Below, in pieces: positions 1 to 9,673 of a stretch of DNA of 64,000 nt; positions within the stretch are counted from its first letter, which is position 1, and every line of letters starts with the position of its first letter. Location: the NCBI RefSeq assembly GCF_003351145.1, contig NZ_QQSV01000001.1:248001-312000 (forward strand), given 5' to 3'. A program made the translations under genes and the position numbers. This stretch comes from Meiothermus sp. QL-1 (lineage in GTDB: Bacteria > Deinococcota > Deinococci > Deinococcales > Thermaceae). The notes under the pieces were generated by a model. It saw nothing but the letters and a program-made list of their open reading frames with translations, did no database searches and was not told where the DNA came from.

Positions 1-260
1 CCAACCCCACCTATGTGGTGGACGGGGTGGTGCACTACGGGGTGGCCAACATGCCTGGGGCTGTGCCCCGCACCTCCACCTTTGCCCTCACCAACCAGAC
101 CCTACCCTACCTTCTGCGGCTGGCCGAAAAGGGGCTGGAGGCCTTGAAGGAGGACCCCGCGCTCCTCCAGGGGCTCAACACCCACCAGGGGCATCTTACC
201 TGCCGGGGGGTGGCGGAGGCCTTTGCCCTGCCCTACACCGTGCCTGAGCGGGTATTTTGA
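1..260 (+). CDS. ald: Alanine dehydrogenase, C-terminal part (5' end outside the window)
   Basis: The first complete codon is at base 3 and the frame is open to the window edge, so only about the last 85 residues are present. The stretch [16 protein letters not shown] near the start of the fragment is the well conserved block of the NAD-dependent L-alanine dehydrogenase family (L-alanine + NAD to pyruvate + NH4), followed by the family's C-terminal helices ([18 protein letters not shown]). The role in alanine catabolism or ammonia assimilation is taken from the family. The gene ends only 38 bases before the likely start of the DUF3108 gene, so the two may be co-transcribed. Confidence 0.93.
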   Translation, partial: NPTYVVDGVVHYGVANMPGAVPRTSTFALTNQTLPYLLRLAEKGLEALKEDPALLQGLNTHQGHLTCRGVAEAFALPYTVPERVF

Positions 261-298
261 GGGCTGCTTTCCGCCTGGGGTGCGCTACCCTGGGGTCT

Positions 299-949
299 AT
301 GCGTGGGCTTGCTCTTTTGGGAGTGGCCGGTTTGTCCCTGGCCCAGGCGGTGCCCTGGGCGCCGGCAGAGCAGCTGGCCTATCGGCTTTCTTGGCAGGGT
401 GTGGACGTGGGTCGGGTGTATTTGGTGGCGGAAGAGGCGGGGGAGGGATGGCGTTTCCGCTTCCGCCTCGAGCCCACCGGGCCAGCCCGGTGGCTGGGCT
501 ATGGCCTCGAGGCCGAAAGCCGGGTGGGGCCTGAACTTTTCACCACCCAGTTTCGCCAGACCCTCTCCGAGCCTTTCCGGGGAACCACCCGGCTTTTCTT
601 TCAGCAGCAAGATGGGAAGGGCTGCTGGGCCACGGTCGTCCACCCCGATGGCAAGGAGACCACCTGGAAAAGCCCCCACGAGGACGTTCTGGATAGCCTG
701 GCCCTTCTCTATTACCTGCGCCTTTACCCCGAAATCCGGCAGGTTAGGGTGGTGGACTACTACCAGATGGTGCAGGGGCGGCTCGAGGTTTTGCAGGGTA
801 GGGGCCTTATGGGCTATCGCTTTGCCCGCGACGATGTCTATATCGAGGCCTGGTACCGTTCCAACGCGCGCCGTACCCTGGTTCGGCTGGTGTTTGGGCG
901 GGACTTCGGGCGTCTGGAGGCGGTGTTGTTGGAGGACAATGGCAGCTAG
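299..949 (+). CDS. Secreted DUF3108-domain protein
   Basis: Protein of 216 residues. The start at 299 is preferred over an upstream ATG at 257 because it places a signal peptide (MRGLALLGVAGLSLAQA) at the very N-terminus. The rest fits the DUF3108 pattern: an opening beta-strand motif (AEQLAYRLSWQGVDVGRVYL), a central segment with repeated aromatic beta strands, and the block EDVLDSLALLYYLR near residue 140 that resembles the family's conserved DxLSxLYYLR block. DUF3108 proteins are envelope proteins of unknown biochemical function, probably beta-sandwich or clam-like lipid binders. It lies just after alanine dehydrogenase with no obvious shared function. Confidence 0.75.
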   Translation: MRGLALLGVAGLSLAQAVPWAPAEQLAYRLSWQGVDVGRVYLVAEEAGEGWRFRFRLEPTGPARWLGYGLEAESRVGPELFTTQFRQTLSEPFRGTTRLFFQQQDGKGCWATVVHPDGKETTWKSPHEDVLDSLALLYYLRLYPEIRQVRVVDYYQMVQGRLEVLQGRGLMGYRFARDDVYIEAWYRSNARRTLVRLVFGRDFGRLEAVLLEDNGS

Positions 950-996
950 GGGTCCCAGGCTTCCTCTAGGGTAAAGTAACTAGCTGGAGGCCAACC

Positions 997-1330
997 TTGA
1001 GAGGCAACATCACCGTGACCGAAGGCGCCCTGGCCACCATCCTAGGCCTGGCGGCGCACGAAGTGCCGGGGGTAGTGGGTATGAGCCCGGCGGGCATCCG
1101 GGAGTCCATCAGCCGCATCCTGGGTAAAAGCGAGGCCAGCGAGGGGGTGGTGGTCAAGCCCGACCCTGCCGAACCCGGTAGGTATCAGGTAGACCTGTAC
1201 GTGGTGGTGGCCTTTGGGGCCCGCATACCCGCTGTGGTGGACAGCATTGCCGAGCGGGTGCGCTGGGCGGCCAGGAGCCTAGCCGGTGCCGAGCTCTCCT
1301 CGGTGCGGGTGCACGTGGTGGGGGTGAGCC

Positions 1331-1338
<8 letters not shown>
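997..1338 (+). CDS. Asp23/Gls24 family envelope stress protein
   Basis: Protein of 113 residues starting at a TTG codon with a good Shine-Dalgarno site (ctggagg, 984-990). The sequence carries the family's hallmarks: an N-terminal segment beginning near ITVTEGALATILGLAAHEVPGV and the later block VDLYVVVAFGARIPAVVDSIAERVR. In Gram-positive bacteria these proteins sit beside a DhaL/DegV-type kinase, and here the next gene is exactly that, overlapping by 8 bases. The pairing supports translational coupling and a shared role in fatty-acid or envelope homeostasis. The exact function in Thermaceae is not known. Confidence 0.88.
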
Positions 1339-2929
<1,591 letters not shown>

Positions 2930-2967
2930 GCCTGGGCTGAGCAGAGCCCGCGTCCGCTCTGCCCTTT

Positions 2968-3004
2968 GCCGACGGGCAGGCATCCCTTGCCGGGGCCCGT
3001 CGGC
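2968..3004 (+). terminator. Long GC hairpin after fakA
   Basis: A perfect 10-bp inverted repeat, GCCGACGGGC at 2968-2977 and GCCCGTCGGC at 2995-3004, encloses a second small stem GGCA/TGCC (2979-2982 and 2988-2991). It starts 38 bases after the fakA stop codon. No clear T-run follows, so it may be an imperfect terminator or an RNA-stabilising 3' hairpin. Confidence 0.5.
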
Positions 3005-3159
3005 GTTGCATTTGGCGTGCCCGGACGTGATTGAGAAAGGCGTGTTCCGCGGGAATTTTCTCGTCGGGTAAGGGACGACCCCCTTTGGGTTGCGTCAGGG
3101 GGCAGTCAGAGGAATGATGAGAAACTCAAAGGAACGCTTTAGTTATTTTTCATAAACCT

Positions 3160-3186
3160 GGGCCTCAATCGAGGCCCGTTCTTTCA
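3160..3186 (+). terminator. Intrinsic terminator upstream of the 3D-domain gene
   Basis: GGGCCTC (3160-3166), loop AATC, GAGGCCC (3171-3177), then gttcttt. Perfect 7-bp stem with a T-rich tail in the plus direction. It stands about 230 bases after fakA and 117 bases before the next start codon, so it ends either a readthrough transcript or a small RNA in this gap. Confidence 0.7.
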
Positions 3187-3302
3187 GGGATGTCGGCGCG
3201 CCCCGCGGTTATGTACGGGGCGGGGCGGGGAAGAAAATGAGAATCGTTGCCTCCCTTTCTAAGGGAAGCCGGGAACACCCCCCCTACCCTTGTTGGGGAG
3301 TT

Positions 3303-3740
3303 ATGAAAGGCGCATTTCGCTGGTTCATTCCTGCTTTGCTGGGGCTTGTTTTGATTTTTGGCGCGGGTTGGGCCCAGGCCCCCAAGGTGTTCGTGCTCAA
3401 GGCCACGGCCTATACCTCTTCGGTGCGTGAGACCGATAGCACCCCCTTCATCACCGCCACCGGTGCGCGCACCCGCATCGGCATCATCGCGGTAAGCCGG
3501 GATATGCTGCGGGAGTTGCCCTACGGCTCTAAGGTGATGCTCGAGGACCTGGGTACCCCCAGCGGCAAGGGTCGGGGGCGCTTCAACTACCTGTTTCGCG
3601 ACCGGGTCTTCGTCGTGGAGGACACCATGCACCCCCGCAAGCGCGAGCAGATCGACGTGTGGCTGCCCGACCGCAGCACCGCCATTCGCTTTGGGGTGCG
3701 CAACGTGCGGGTAACCGTAATTCAGCGGGGCCGGGGGTAG
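3303..3740 (+). CDS. Secreted 3D-domain protein (YocH/MltA-like fold)
   Basis: Protein of 145 residues. The start at ATG 3303 follows ttggggag and gives a clean signal peptide with a hydrophobic core and AQA cleavage site around residue 26; an ATG at 3237 would add 22 unlikely residues. The mature part matches the 3D (Asp-Asp-Asp) domain: KATAYTSSVRETDSTPF, ATGARTRIGIIAVSRDMLRELPYGSKV, VEDTMHPRKREQIDVWLPD. The three conserved acidic residues are visible. Such domains form a double-psi barrel and occur in peptidoglycan lytic enzymes, so a wall-remodelling role outside the membrane is likely. No extra cell-wall binding domain is present. Confidence 0.85.
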   Translation: MKGAFRWFIPALLGLVLIFGAGWAQAPKVFVLKATAYTSSVRETDSTPFITATGARTRIGIIAVSRDMLRELPYGSKVMLEDLGTPSGKGRGRFNYLFRDRVFVVEDTMHPRKREQIDVWLPDRSTAIRFGVRNVRVTVIQRGRG

Positions 3741-3766
3741 GATGGTGGGGGTGTAGCCAACCCCCT

Positions 3767-4894
3767 ATGCGCTTCGTCTGGTTTCTTGCCCTCCGCCACC
3801 TGCGCCACCGCCGCACCCAGAGCCTCATCAGCCTCCTGGGGGTGGCGGTGGGCATCATGGTTCTCACCACGGCCCTATCGCTCACCAACGGCTTTATCAA
3901 AGGGCTGGTGGAGGCCACCCTCAAGGCCGTGCCCCACCTCTACCTGCAGAGCCTGGACCCCGAGCACAGCCCCCCGCCTTCACCCCACCCCGAGGTGGTG
4001 GCGCAGGCCCCAGTACTCCTCACCAAGGCCCTCTTGACCCGCCGGGCCGAGGCGGGCCGCGGCGCGGGGGCCGATTTCGCCACCTTGATCGGCCTGGGGG
4101 CGGGGGGGGCAGGCGTTTACCCTGAGCTCGAGCTAAAGCGGCTCAGGCCCGGGACCATCGTGCTGGGCAGTGCCCTGGCCCGGAGCCTGGGGGCCTACCC
4201 GGGCGACCGGCTCTTTTTGGTCTCCATCAACCAGAAGCGCATAGAGCTGGAGGTGGTGGGCACCTTTCAGACCGGAAACTACCTCCTCGACGCAGGCTTT
4301 GCCTTCACCACCCTGGAGGATACCCGCGCGCTGATGGAAGCCCCTGCAGCCCTCTCGGGCTACCAGCTCCGCCTGCGCGACCCCGAAAAAGCCCCCGAGG
4401 TGGGGATGGCCCTGGCGGGCCGCCACTACTTTCCCCAGACCTGGCAGGCCAGCAACCGTACCCTCATTGAACAACTAGCCCTGCAAAAACGGGTGATTGG
4501 GATTGTGGTCTTTTTGATCGTGGTGGTGGCTGCCCTGGGTATGGCCAGCGTGCTGGTGCTCACAGTGATCGAGAAGACCCCGGAGATTGCCCTTCTGCGG
4601 GTGATGGGGGCCCGGGCCGCCCAGGTGGCCGGGGTGTTCGCCCTGGAGGGGCTGGTGCTGGGCACGCTGGGGATTATCCTTGGCAACCTGCTGGGCTACG
4701 GTCTTTCGCGCTACTTCGCCTGGCGCCCGGTCGAGATACCGGGCGAGCTCTACTTCCTCACCCGCCTGCCGGTGGAGATCAGGGCGGGAGACTTCGTCTG
4801 GGTTTCCGCCATGAGCCTCCTGGTGGTGCTGCTGGCCTCGCTTTTGCCCTTGTGGCGGGCTTTGCGGGTGAAGCCGGGGGAGGTTCTGCGCTAG
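3767..4894 (+). CDS. ABC transporter permease of the LolC/E-FtsX-MacB type
   Basis: Protein of 375 residues. The start at ATG 3767 begins directly with the first amphipathic segment and membrane helix (residues about 15-40, LLGVAVGIMVLTTALSLTNG). A large extracytoplasmic domain follows, then three membrane helices near residues 245-275, 295-320 and 340-365, ending in the conserved ALRVKPGEVLR. This is the topology of LolC/LolE, FtsX and MacB permeases, which work mechanically with an ATPase to move lipoproteins or peptides. No ATPase gene is adjacent, so the partner must be encoded elsewhere. The 3' end overlaps the convergent purA stop codon by 4 bases. Confidence 0.85.
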   Translation: MRFVWFLALRHLRHRRTQSLISLLGVAVGIMVLTTALSLTNGFIKGLVEATLKAVPHLYLQSLDPEHSPPPSPHPEVVAQAPVLLTKALLTRRAEAGRGAGADFATLIGLGAGGAGVYPELELKRLRPGTIVLGSALARSLGAYPGDRLFLVSINQKRIELEVVGTFQTGNYLLDAGFAFTTLEDTRALMEAPAALSGYQLRLRDPEKAPEVGMALAGRHYFPQTWQASNRTLIEQLALQKRVIGIVVFLIVVVAALGMASVLVLTVIEKTPEIALLRVMGARAAQVAGVFALEGLVLGTLGIILGNLLGYGLSRYFAWRPVEIPGELYFLTRLPVEIRAGDFVWVSAMSLLVVLLASLLPLWRALRVKPGEVLR

Positions 4895-6093
4895 ACCCAG
4901 CTCACCGCGCCAAAGGTGTCCTCCCGGCGTGGGCTGGTGGAGAACATCACCACCGGGGTCTCGGTGTAGTCCTCTATCAGGGCGATGAACTGCTTGACGC
5001 TTTTGGGCAGCTGTTCGCGGCTTCTGATTCCCGAAAGGTCGCCCCAGCCGGGGATTTCCACATACTTCACGCTGCCGTCCTCCCTGTGCTCGATGCCCAC
5101 CTTGACCACCGGGAAGCCCGAAAGCACGTCCAGCTTGGTGATGACCAGGCCGTCGAAGCCGTTGACCTCGCAGGCGTACTTGAGCAGTACCAGGTCGAGC
5201 CAGCCGGTGCGCCGGGCGCGGCCGGTGGTCACGCCGAACTCGCCGCCTTTTTGCCGTAAGAGTTCATCTTCCTCGCCGTGCAGTTCGGTGGGGAAAGGGC
5301 CGTTGCCCACCCGGGTGGCGTAGGCCTTGGCCACCCCGTAGACCTTGTTGATGGCCTTGTGGTTGACCCCGGCCCCGACCAGGATGCCCCCCACGGTGGG
5401 GTGGGAGCTGGTCACGTAGGGGTAGTCGCCGTAGTTGAGGTCGAGCATGGTGGCCTGGGCCCCCTCGAAAAGCACCCTCTTGCCGTGCTTGATGGCTTCC
5501 CGCAGCAGGCGGCCGGTGTCGGCGATGTGGGGGGCCAGGATCTCGCGCATGCGGTGAAGGTCGGCCAGGGCCTTCGCAGGGGTATCCCAGCCTGCTTCGC
5601 GGGTGGAGTTGGGCTTCTCCGCCAAAAGGGTCTCGACCCGCTCCTCGAGGACGGCCTCGTTCAGGAGGTCCCCCACCCGGATGCCCACCCGCCGGGCCCG
5701 GTCGGAGTAGGCCGGTCCGATGCCCCTTCGGGTGGTGCCCACGAAGTTGTTGCGCGACTCCACGTGCTTGTGGTGGGGTAGCACCAGGTGGGCTTTTTCG
5801 GAGACCAGCACTTTGGGTTCCAGTCCCTCGGCCCGGATGCTTTCCAGCTCCTCGGCGAAGCGAAAGGCGTCGATCACCATGCCATCGCCCAGGATGTTCA
5901 CCGCTTGGGGGTGGATGACCCCGGTGGGCAGGAGGTTGAGCTTGAAGGTCTTGCCCTGGGCTACCACGGTGTGGCCCGCGTTGGCCCCTCCCTGGTAGCG
6001 CACCACGAAGTCGGCGCTTTCGGCCAGGGCGTCGGTCACCTTACCTTTTCCTTCGTCGCCCCACTGGGCCCCGATGATAGCGATTCCCGGCAC
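4891..6093 (-). CDS. purA: Adenylosuccinate synthetase
   Basis: Protein of 400 residues with the signature GAQWGDEGKGK at the N-terminus (GTP-binding and catalytic Asp), QGGANAGHT, TRRGIGPAY and the C-terminal STSPRREDTF. It makes adenylosuccinate from IMP, aspartate and GTP, the first committed step to AMP. The start is GTG at 6093, which fits the family N-terminus (M-PGIAIIGAQWG) and lies 7 bases after a -10-like TAGGCT (minus strand, 6101-6106), suggesting a leaderless mRNA. An in-frame ATG at 6150 would add 19 residues not expected in this family. Confidence 0.96.
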   Translation of the reverse strand: MPGIAIIGAQWGDEGKGKVTDALAESADFVVRYQGGANAGHTVVAQGKTFKLNLLPTGVIHPQAVNILGDGMVIDAFRFAEELESIRAEGLEPKVLVSEKAHLVLPHHKHVESRNNFVGTTRRGIGPAYSDRARRVGIRVGDLLNEAVLEERVETLLAEKPNSTREAGWDTPAKALADLHRMREILAPHIADTGRLLREAIKHGKRVLFEGAQATMLDLNYGDYPYVTSSHPTVGGILVGAGVNHKAINKVYGVAKAYATRVGNGPFPTELHGEEDELLRQKGGEFGVTTGRARRTGWLDLVLLKYACEVNGFDGLVITKLDVLSGFPVVKVGIEHREDGSVKYVEIPGWGDLSGIRSREQLPKSVKQFIALIEDYTETPVVMFSTSPRREDTFGAVSWV

Positions 6094-6341
6094 GAGATAT
6101 AGCCTAAGGCCAAAGCCCCAAAGCGAAAAGCCTTCGGGTGGGGTGTGCATTTTGCACAGGTGTGTGAGCGCGGGTGTGTTACCCTCACCCTAGTGTAACG
6201 GAGGAGTTCACGTTTGGATAAAGCCAGTACGCAAGCCCAACCTGTTCGCTTGTCTTTCTGCCGGGGAGCCGGCCGGGGGAGATGTTCTTTGGGGTGCTTC
6301 GGCCAGGCTGCCCTATAGGGATTTCGGAGGGAGTGTGCGTT

Positions 6342-8177
6342 ATGAGAGGAGGTCCCATCCAGCTTAAGCTTTGGGGGCCGGCCCGGCTAGAGTACCAGGG
6401 CCGGGAGATCAAGCTGCAGCGCAAGGGCTTGGCCATCCTGTACTACCTGGCCCTGGAGGGTGCCACCCGGCGCGAGGTGCTGGCCGACCTGCTCTGGGGC
6501 CACTCGGCGGCCTCGCAGAACCTGCGGGTTGAGTTGCACCGCCTGGGTCAGGCCCTGGCCCCGCTGGGCTACACCCTGTTCAAGCCAGGGGAGGACCCGC
6601 TGCAGCTTCCGCCCTTCATCACCCTCGACCGCACGCCGGGGCCGGGGGTGCCTATGGAGGGGCTGGAGGAGCTTTCGGTGGAGTTTAGGGCCTGGCTCGA
6701 GGGCCAACGCTCACAGCTTATGGCCAGCAGCTCCGGTACCGTGGGCCGCGAGCGGCTGGTGCAAGAGATAGCCGCGCAGCTCACCCTGCCTGCGGTGCTC
6801 ATCCTGATGGGCCGCCCTGGCTCTGGCCGCACGGCTTTTGCCCAGGCTTTGGCCAAGGCCCTGAGCATGCCTTTTCTGGAGGGGCCGCGGGGGGGAGGCC
6901 GGGTCCTGCACTACCTTCGCCCCCCCTACAACGATGTCTCTATTGAGCGCATCCTGACCGACCGGGAGGGGCTTTGGGTGGTGGAGCGCTCAGCCTATGG
7001 GGAGGACCCCCGGCTGGTTTTGGAGCTCAGGAGCCACTACCCGGCCGAGCGCACCCGCTACATCACCCTACCGCCCTTGTCCTGGGCCGAGGCCCGGGCT
7101 TCCCTGCTGGCCACCCTGCCCTTCGCCCAGGCTGCCCGGCTTTACCTGGCCTCGGGGGGGTCTCCCGGCCATCTGCGGGAGCTTTTAGCGGTGCCCCAGA
7201 ATGGGCGGGAGACGCCCTTGCCCCAGCGGGTGCGGGCCCAGGTGCAGCTCGAGGCCCGCATGCTTTCGCTGGAAGCCAGGCTGGCGCTGGAGCGGCTCTC
7301 GGTGCACCCGGGCCCTTACAGCCAGGGTTTGCTGGATGCGCTGGAGGCCACGCCTTATCTGGATGAGCTAGAGCGCCGCGGCTGGCTCGTGTACAACGGC
7401 CAGTGGCAGTTCTCCGATGACGCCAGCCGCCGGGTGCTCTACTTGGGGCTTCAGCCAGGCCGCCGCCAGCAGTACCACCGCCAGGCTGCGCTGCAGTGCG
7501 CCATGGAGGAGCAGCGCATGGCCGAAGCCTACCACCGCCTGATGGCCGGCGACACCGCCGACTGGGGCAGCTTTGTAAACGCTTTGCCGGGCTGGACTCG
7601 CCACGGGCTCAAGGCCTGGCTGGGCATGCATGAACCCCTTTCGGCGGAGCCGGGTCTCAGCCTGGTGCCGCGGGGCGCTGAGCTGGCCCTTTTGGAAGAG
7701 GCCCGCTTTGGGCCCGGTTTTGAGGTCGAGGGCCGCCGTGTGCGCTGGGTGCGCACCCCTTCCATGGGCACCGCCTCCGGCATCATCTGGGCCAGCCACG
7801 ATGAGCCCTCGCTCCTGCACCTCAAGGGGCACGCCTATGTGGAGAACCCTTTGGGGGTAGGCATCTCGGGTCGGGCTGCGCCCCTTATGCTCGAGATCCA
7901 GGAGCCCCGCGAGGCCCGGGTCATCTTCCTCTCCGGGGTGAGGGCCGGGGCCTTGGCCGACAACGCGCTGCTTCTACCCCTCCCGGAGGAGGTGGATGTC
8001 TGGTTCCGGGTGCCGGCTGGGGCCAGCCTCCGCCTGACCAGCAGCGCCGAGAGCGCCCTGATCGACCTAGAGGCCATCTCCTACCGCATTGCTCCGCCCA
8101 GCCAGGCTATCTCGGCCCCGGTGGTGGAGGTGTACGAGTTTTTTCGTAGTGCGGTAGAAGCCGCGCGGCGGACCTAA
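6342..8177 (+). CDS. SARP-like winged-helix regulator with a P-loop domain
   Basis: Protein of 611 residues; ATG 6342 has a strong upstream ribosome site (cggaggga). The first 90 residues (IQLKLWGPARLEYQGREIKLQ, then LWGHSAASQNLRVELHRLGQAL) match the OmpR-like DNA-binding domain that begins SARP/LuxR-family regulators. Near residue 155 lies a nucleotide-binding loop GRPGSGRTAFA, but the following ATPase region is divergent and a canonical Walker B is hard to see. The C-terminal 200 residues are beta-rich and not recognised. Likely a one-component transcription factor with an STAND-like core; ligand and targets are unknown. A TATAGG box lies at 6314. Confidence 0.7.
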   Translation: MRGGPIQLKLWGPARLEYQGREIKLQRKGLAILYYLALEGATRREVLADLLWGHSAASQNLRVELHRLGQALAPLGYTLFKPGEDPLQLPPFITLDRTPGPGVPMEGLEELSVEFRAWLEGQRSQLMASSSGTVGRERLVQEIAAQLTLPAVLILMGRPGSGRTAFAQALAKALSMPFLEGPRGGGRVLHYLRPPYNDVSIERILTDREGLWVVERSAYGEDPRLVLELRSHYPAERTRYITLPPLSWAEARASLLATLPFAQAARLYLASGGSPGHLRELLAVPQNGRETPLPQRVRAQVQLEARMLSLEARLALERLSVHPGPYSQGLLDALEATPYLDELERRGWLVYNGQWQFSDDASRRVLYLGLQPGRRQQYHRQAALQCAMEEQRMAEAYHRLMAGDTADWGSFVNALPGWTRHGLKAWLGMHEPLSAEPGLSLVPRGAELALLEEARFGPGFEVEGRRVRWVRTPSMGTASGIIWASHDEPSLLHLKGHAYVENPLGVGISGRAAPLMLEIQEPREARVIFLSGVRAGALADNALLLPLPEEVDVWFRVPAGASLRLTSSAESALIDLEAISYRIAPPSQAISAPVVEVYEFFRSAVEAARRT

Positions 8178-8179
8178 GG

Positions 8180-8440
8180 CTACTTCGGCTGGGGGTGCAG
8201 GCCCACCTCCTCGAGCCAACCCCTGAGCCTTGCCGGGGAAAAGCGGCTCAGGGAGATGGCGTGGGGACCATAGACCAGGGTGGGCACGCTGCGCTTGCCC
8301 TGGTTGAGCTGCATCACCCGCTCAGCCGCCTCGGGTTCGCGCTCGATGTCTATCTCGGTAAAGGGCAGGCCTAGGTTGGCGAGGGCCTGTTTGGCTGCAC
8401 GGCAGTCGGGACACCAGGCGGTGGTATACAGCACGATCAT
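8180..8440 (-). CDS. Glutaredoxin-like protein (NrdH/mycoredoxin type)
   Basis: Protein of 86 residues starting MIVLYTTAWCPDCRAAK, with the redox motif CPDC at residues 10-13, the cis-proline motif SVPTLV near residue 48 and a thioredoxin fold pattern. Such small proteins reduce disulfides or protein-mixed disulfides in the cytoplasm. The ATG at 8440 is chosen because the CxxC lies at the family's usual distance; a TATACT -10 box (8450-8455) lies between this gene and the upstream glucokinase gene, so it probably has its own promoter. Confidence 0.88.
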   Translation of the reverse strand: MIVLYTTAWCPDCRAAKQALANLGLPFTEIDIEREPEAAERVMQLNQGKRSVPTLVYGPHAISLSRFSPARLRGWLEEVGLHPQPK

Positions 8441-8465
8441 ACCCAAGGGGAGTATAGCAGGAGCC

Positions 8466-9368
8466 TCAGACCTCGCCCACCTCAAGCGCCGCGGTAAGGG
8501 CTGCCCCCAGGAGGCCAGCCTCGCCGCCCAGTTGGGCTAGGCGGATGGGCGGGGCAATCCAGTTTTCCATGTAGCGTCGGTAGCTGCGCTCAACCTCTTC
8601 TAAATAGGCAGGCCCTGCGTTGAGGGCGATTCCTCCGCCCAGCACCACCACCTCGGGGTCGTAACACTTGACCAGTGAGGCCAGGGCAATTCCCACCCAG
8701 CTCGCTGCCTGAAGGACGATGCGGGCGGCCTGGCGGTCGCCCTGCTGAAAGCGGGCGAACAGCTCGTAGGTGCTCACCTCGCGCTTGAAGCTGGCCAGGG
8801 CCATGCGTTCCATGGCCGGCCCGGTGGCCAGGGCCTCCAGGCACCCATCCAGCCCACAGCCGCAGGTTGGGCCCCCGGGCAGCACGGTGATGTGCCCAAT
8901 CTCGCCCCCCTGACCATGGGCGCCGCGCAGCACCCGATTGCCCCACACAAAGCCGCCGCCCACCCCGGTGGAGACGGTCATGAAGAGGCTGCTCTCGGCC
9001 CCTCGGGCCGCGCCCAGCAGGTGCTCGGCCAGGGCTGCGGCATTAGCGTCGTTTTCTACGTAGACCCTGTAGCCGGTGGCCTCCTCCAGGCGCTCTACCA
9101 GAGGAAAATCGGTAAAGTTGGCGATGTTGGGGGTGAACTTGACCCGGCCCCGCTTGAAGTCTAGGGGGCCTGGGGTACCGAGGCCAATGGCCTTCACTGT
9201 CTCCCCGCTGGCCTCGATGGCCTGCCGGGCGGCCTCGGCCATGGCCTGGACGACAGCGTTGCCCCCCTCCTCAGGGGTGGGTACGGTCACTCGGGAGCGG
9301 ATGGCCCCATCTTTGAGCACCCCGGCCAGAATCTTGGTCCCGCCTAGGTCGATGCCCACTACGCTCAT
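8466..9368 (-). CDS. glk: ROK-family glucokinase
   Basis: Protein of 300 residues. It starts with GIDLGGTKI (phosphate-binding loop 1), has VENDANAAALAEH around residue 105 (catalytic Asp), GTGVGGGFV, and the ROK zinc motif CGCGLDGCLEA near residue 175. No DNA-binding domain precedes it, so it is a sugar kinase rather than a NagC-type repressor; glucose is the most likely substrate by family resemblance. The ATG at 9368 has an aaggagaa ribosome site and overlaps the upstream gene's stop by 4 bases, so the two are translationally coupled. Confidence 0.92.
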   Translation of the reverse strand: MSVVGIDLGGTKILAGVLKDGAIRSRVTVPTPEEGGNAVVQAMAEAARQAIEASGETVKAIGLGTPGPLDFKRGRVKFTPNIANFTDFPLVERLEEATGYRVYVENDANAAALAEHLLGAARGAESSLFMTVSTGVGGGFVWGNRVLRGAHGQGGEIGHITVLPGGPTCGCGLDGCLEALATGPAMERMALASFKREVSTYELFARFQQGDRQAARIVLQAASWVGIALASLVKCYDPEVVVLGGGIALNAGPAYLEEVERSYRRYMENWIAPPIRLAQLGGEAGLLGAALTAALEVGEV

Positions 9369-9628
9369 GGTGTTTCTCCTTGTGCGTCGCGCTCGAGGAT
9401 GAGCACCGCCTCCCGGTAGAAGGCCTCGGGTATCCACAGCCCTACCTGCCCGGTGTAGACGCCCAGGTAGGCTTCAGGAAGGCCCAGAAAGGGGGTTTCG
9501 AGATGGACCGGGATGCCCTTCTGTTCCAGCCGGGCCCTAATACCCTCGGCCACCAGCCGCGGCGCGGAGAGTAGCAGCGCGTAGGTCACCTCGCCCAACT
9601 GCCGCTTTGGGGGGGCTTCCTCCAGCAT
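9365..9628 (-). CDS. Small DUF2007-like protein upstream of glucokinase
   Basis: Protein of 87 residues with the pattern ALLLSAPRLVAEGIRARLEQKGIPVHLET...VGLWIPEAFYREAVLIL. This resembles the DUF2007 'putative signal transducing protein' fold, in which a short beta-alpha-beta unit precedes a conserved LE-x-x-GI. The function is unknown. It has a possible -10 (TATGCT) and the ribosome site aggag immediately before the ATG, and overlaps the glucokinase start by 4 bases, which suggests a two-gene operon. The DUF assignment is from memory of the pattern and is only moderately sure. Confidence 0.6.
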   Translation of the reverse strand: MLEEAPPKRQLGEVTYALLLSAPRLVAEGIRARLEQKGIPVHLETPFLGLPEAYLGVYTGQVGLWIPEAFYREAVLILERDAQGETP

Positions 9629-9673
9629 CGCTCCTAAGCATAGCAGCCCGAGGCAGTAAGCTAGGGGGGCTGT

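Larger units (their letters stand above)
2930..3302. other. 373-bp structured intergenic region without a convincing gene
   Basis: Between fakA and the 3D-domain gene there is no convincing coding frame. The stretch holds a strong hairpin (2968-3004), small possible stems (TCGTC...GACGA and CCCCC...GGGGG between about 3060 and 3105), a clear intrinsic terminator at 3160-3186, and a short CCCTT/AAGGG stem near 3253. A weak promoter-like pair (TTGAGA at 3031, AATTTT at 3054) would give a transcript of about 120 bases ending at the terminator. This could be a small RNA, or a leader of the downstream gene with a terminating element. I do not recognise a known riboswitch. Confidence 0.4.

Noticed and set aside
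3115-3140. A short match to the conserved 16S rRNA sequence AAACTCAAAGGAA near 3121-3133.
   Set aside because: Only about a dozen bases match; flanking sequence does not continue the rRNA.
3040-3302. A c-di-AMP (ydaO) riboswitch before the 3D-domain gene, as known for wall hydrolases in other bacteria.
   Set aside because: The conserved core segments remembered for that riboswitch are not in the right order or spacing.
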